Of a DNA stretch of 22,266 nt, positions 20,398 through 22,266 are shown one piece after another. How positions within the stretch are numbered: position 1 is the first letter of the stretch; the number at the start of each line of letters is the position of its first letter. The notes below the pieces were generated by a model. That model had not been told where the DNA came from, made no database searches, and saw only the letters and a program-made list of their open reading frames with translations. The position numbers and the translations under genes are program-made. Source of the stretch: Pelargonium nanum (taxonomy: Eukaryota > Streptophyta > Magnoliopsida > Geraniales > Geraniaceae); the NCBI GenBank assembly GCA_036897485.1, contig JAYMTF010001609.1, forward strand, positions 1 to 22,266, given 5' to 3'.

Positions 20398-20702
20398 ATT
20401 ATATATATACTACCCTGCAATATTTACCAACATATATGTTATATATACAACCATAATCGATCCTATAATATATACTTAATTATAAGGTTAAGATATGAAA
20501 TCAAGCATGGCAATACGTAGTCAACCTTGTTTTTTCAGTCATTTTGAGTATCATCTTAGCAACCCATCCTATTTGCAGACTGCAGGTGAGTCCCATTTTC
20601 TTGTATTGGTTCAGTTCTGTCATCATAATTTGATTATTAATAGTTTTTTTCCATTGAAATAATTCATTATATATTCAAGAAAGGAGAAACAACAAGCTTA
20701 AG
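20398..20702 (+). promoter_or_regulatory. Core promoter and leader of the SABATH gene (candidate)
   Basis: A strong TATA-type run lies at 20399-20409, and a second possible one, TATATA, just before 20675. With the first, the leader would include an ATG at 20495 opening a 56-codon frame. Within that frame GCAG|GTGAGT (20585/20586) is a good donor. Joined to ATTCAAG|A (20679/20680), it would stay in frame with the downstream ATG run at 20703. It is equally possible that this is untranslated leader. Confidence 0.4.
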
Positions 20703-22266
20703 ATGATGATGATGATGAGTACCAAACAAGGACATGGTTTGTGGTTGAGCATGGATAGAACTAATAGCTCCAGAAAACATCTTCACAAGGTTGCACTTGT
20801 TATGCCTCCAGCTGAACTAACCATCTTCACATTGCCAACAACTATGCAAGTAAATGAAGTCCTTCACATGAATGGAGGACAAGGAGATACAAGCTACACC
20901 AAAAATTCTTTATTTCAGGTACATACATACATACATACATATACATTCTAATTAGTATTGTTGCTCCACACTATTTGTCCGATGCTCTTGAGTCCTCGGT
21001 TCCGGCTTTTCTGTACCCTACAAAGCAAAGCATCTTAATGTCATTACAAAAATTCTTACTTTTGGTAACGGCCAAAAATGAGTTGTTGTCATGAGTTGTG
21101 CTTTGAAACAATGATCATTGGGCTTACATGGATAAAAGCCTATTAATAATGGTGAAAATTTGGGCTATTATGCTTTTGGAGACAACTTTTCTGTTGCGCA
21201 AAGCTATGCTTTTCGTGACAAACTAGCTCCAGTTGTGCACATCAGACTTTCAATAACAAGGCATTTGGTTACATCCAATTATTGACTTTCGCGACAGTAT
21301 AGGGGTTTGAGCGATTAGATTGACTGTCGCGGAAAATAAAATTTCTTATAGTGAGTGGACAGCTCTTTCGAAGTCCAAGTTAGATTCTACCCAATGATTA
21401 CTAAGAATTTCTAGAGAGATATGTATACCGTTCAACAGTTTGTCTTGTCCTATTTATACCGACAGTTTTGTCAGTTGTTTTTACAATTATTCCCTTTAAT
21501 AGAACTCTCTTTCTGAACTGATGGCGCGTGTTGGGCCATCTTTGTTGCGCGGGGGCCCATCATGCAGTCATGACCCAACATATCAGGTCATTATTTGCTA
21601 TTTTATCATTCATGTGTTTCATTAGACTTGATTATATATTTGAAGCTAATGAATGATTAAGCTGTTTAAATTGTGGCAGAAAAAGGGAATGGCGAATGTG
21701 GAGCCCATACTACAAGATAACATCAGGGACTTGTATTGCTCCATAATGCCACAGTGTCTGAAATTCGCTGATTTGGGATGTTCTTCTGGACCCAATGCAT
21801 TTTCTCCATTGCGCCAAGTCGCTGAGACAATCCGTAAAGAATGTCAGAGGCTGAATATCCAGAAGCCACCAGCAATCCAGGCTTTTCTCAATGATCTTCC
21901 CGGTAACGACTTCAACAACATGTTCAGTTTATTGTCAGAATTCCAAAACAAACTCGAGACCGAAAAGGCTGGCAAATTTGGACCTTGTTTCGTGGCTGGA
22001 GTGCCTGGCTCTTTCCATGGAAGACTCTTTCCGGACAATTCCATCCACTTTTTTCACTCCTCTTTTAGCATCAACTGGCTCTCACAGGTACATATACATG
22101 AATATATATAATTGAACAACTTGTGTATATATATATAACAATTATGATCATATACGTACTTCATTTACAATATATATAGGTACCGAAACGGCTAGTGAGT
22201 GAAGATGGAATACATATGAACAGAGGAAACATTTGCATGGCCAAGACGAGCCCTACCTGCGTACAA
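20703..22266 (+). CDS. SABATH-family S-adenosylmethionine-dependent carboxyl methyltransferase (5' part; cut by window end)
   Basis: Exons: 20703-20918, 21680-22087 and 22180 onward; frame is kept and still open at the edge. Family proteins are about 360-380 residues, so roughly half is here. Counting from the in-frame ATG at 20844, the order is LHMNGGQGDTSY (7-18) with NSLFQ (21-25; Gln25 is a carboxylate-binding position in Clarkia SAMT), FADLGCSSGPN (54-64, SAM site), FLNDLPGNDFN (94-104), GSFHGRLFP (135-143) and HSSFSINWLSQVP (151-163). These enzymes transfer a methyl group from SAM to carboxyls or ring nitrogens of salicylate, jasmonate, benzoate, indole-3-acetate or xanthines. The aromatic pocket has F154 and N157 where salicylate enzymes usually have Tyr and Met, so the substrate is open. 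The 47 codons from 20703 to 20844 begin with five ATGs and look unlike the family; 20844 matches the family start. Confidence 0.9.
20921..20940. repeat. (ACAT)5 microsatellite at a splice donor
   Basis: Five perfect ACAT units follow directly on the donor GT (20919-20920) of SABATH intron 1. Confidence 0.92.
21288..21353 (+). mobile_element. Possible CACTA-type transposon terminus in SABATH intron 1
   Basis: AAATTTCTTATAGTG (21339-21353) read on the other strand starts CACTATAAGAAATTT, a typical terminus of plant CACTA (En/Spm) elements. Just inside it are inverted copies of a subterminal motif: TTCGCGACAGT (about 21288-21298) and ACTGTCGCGGAA (about 21323-21334). The other end is not certain; CACTATTTG near 20968 is a weak candidate with no matching target duplication. 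Confidence 0.45.
22088..22179 (+). other. Intron 2 of the SABATH gene
   Basis: A phase-0 GT-AG intron (CTCACAG|GTACAT ... ATATATAG|GTA) between NWLSQ and VPKRL, AT-rich with TA repeats. An intron at this conserved place is common in the family. Confidence 0.88.

Larger units (their letters stand above)
20919..21679 (+). other. Intron 1 of the SABATH gene
   Basis: A phase-0 GT-AG intron (TTTCAG|GTACAT ... TGGCAG|AAA) between NSLFQ and KKGM, about 760 bases. It starts with an ACAT microsatellite, carries a CACTA-like end near 21353, and has a GC-rich patch at about 21521-21566 (TGGCGCGTGTTGGGCC, then GCGCGGGGGCCCATC) that may be another insertion remnant. Confidence 0.85.

Noticed and set aside
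20960-20975. CACTATTTG as the sure left end of a CACTA element
   Set aside because: Only CACTAT matches the other end and the flanking three bases do not duplicate, so it is mentioned only as a weak candidate.
21653-21679. An ATG at 21653 as the start of the SABATH coding region
   Set aside because: It lies in the intron just before a good acceptor. The essential LHMNGG...SY stretch is encoded in the exon at 20844-20918.
1-22266. tRNA, rRNA genes, CRISPR arrays or bacterial-type operons
   Set aside because: No cloverleaf with A and B boxes, no rRNA signature and no spaced identical repeats were noticed. The split genes are plant nuclear genes.

Overview
The window is nuclear DNA from a flowering plant, most likely a eudicot. 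Its genes are split by AT-rich introns and belong to plant families, and the spaces between them carry small plant-type transposon remnants. I could not fix the species. There are three protein genes, all on the + strand. Reading frames were joined by hand across splice sites, and every junction keeps frame.

Layout. 1-54: likely 3' end of a Helitron transposon. 55-1328: upstream region and leader of gene 1. 1329-7842: gene 1, a 12-exon ankyrin-repeat, integrin-linked-kinase-like (ILK) Raf-like kinase of 471 residues. Intron 1 holds a Stowaway-like MITE, intron 5 a possible LTR-retrotransposon remnant, and intron 6 uses a GC donor. 7843-9600: spacer with a solo arm of a repeat seen again near 19.2-19.7 kb. 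9600-17499: gene 2, a LETM1-like mitochondrial inner-membrane protein (758 residues, 14 coding exons, plus a leader intron holding a second Stowaway-like MITE). 17500-20400: AT-rich spacer with a near-palindromic foldback element at 19190-19737. 20703-22266: the 5' part of a SABATH methyltransferase gene (salicylate/jasmonate carboxyl methyltransferase type), cut off by the window edge.

The genes do not form an operon or an obvious pathway. Genes 1 and 2 probably sit together by ancient synteny: from memory, Arabidopsis has an ILK-family gene and a LETM1-like gene at adjacent loci (At3g59830 and At3g59820). The SABATH enzyme may make a volatile or inactive methyl ester of a hormone or specialised acid, but its substrate cannot be told from this part.

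The points most worth a second look are the GC-AG intron and missing DFG aspartate in the ILK gene, its two-codon last exon, the uORF that overlaps the LETM1 start codon as TGATG, the 19.2-19.7 kb hairpin element with its relative at 9.0-9.2 kb, and the in-frame N-terminal extension of the SABATH gene. I found no convincing wholly new system.
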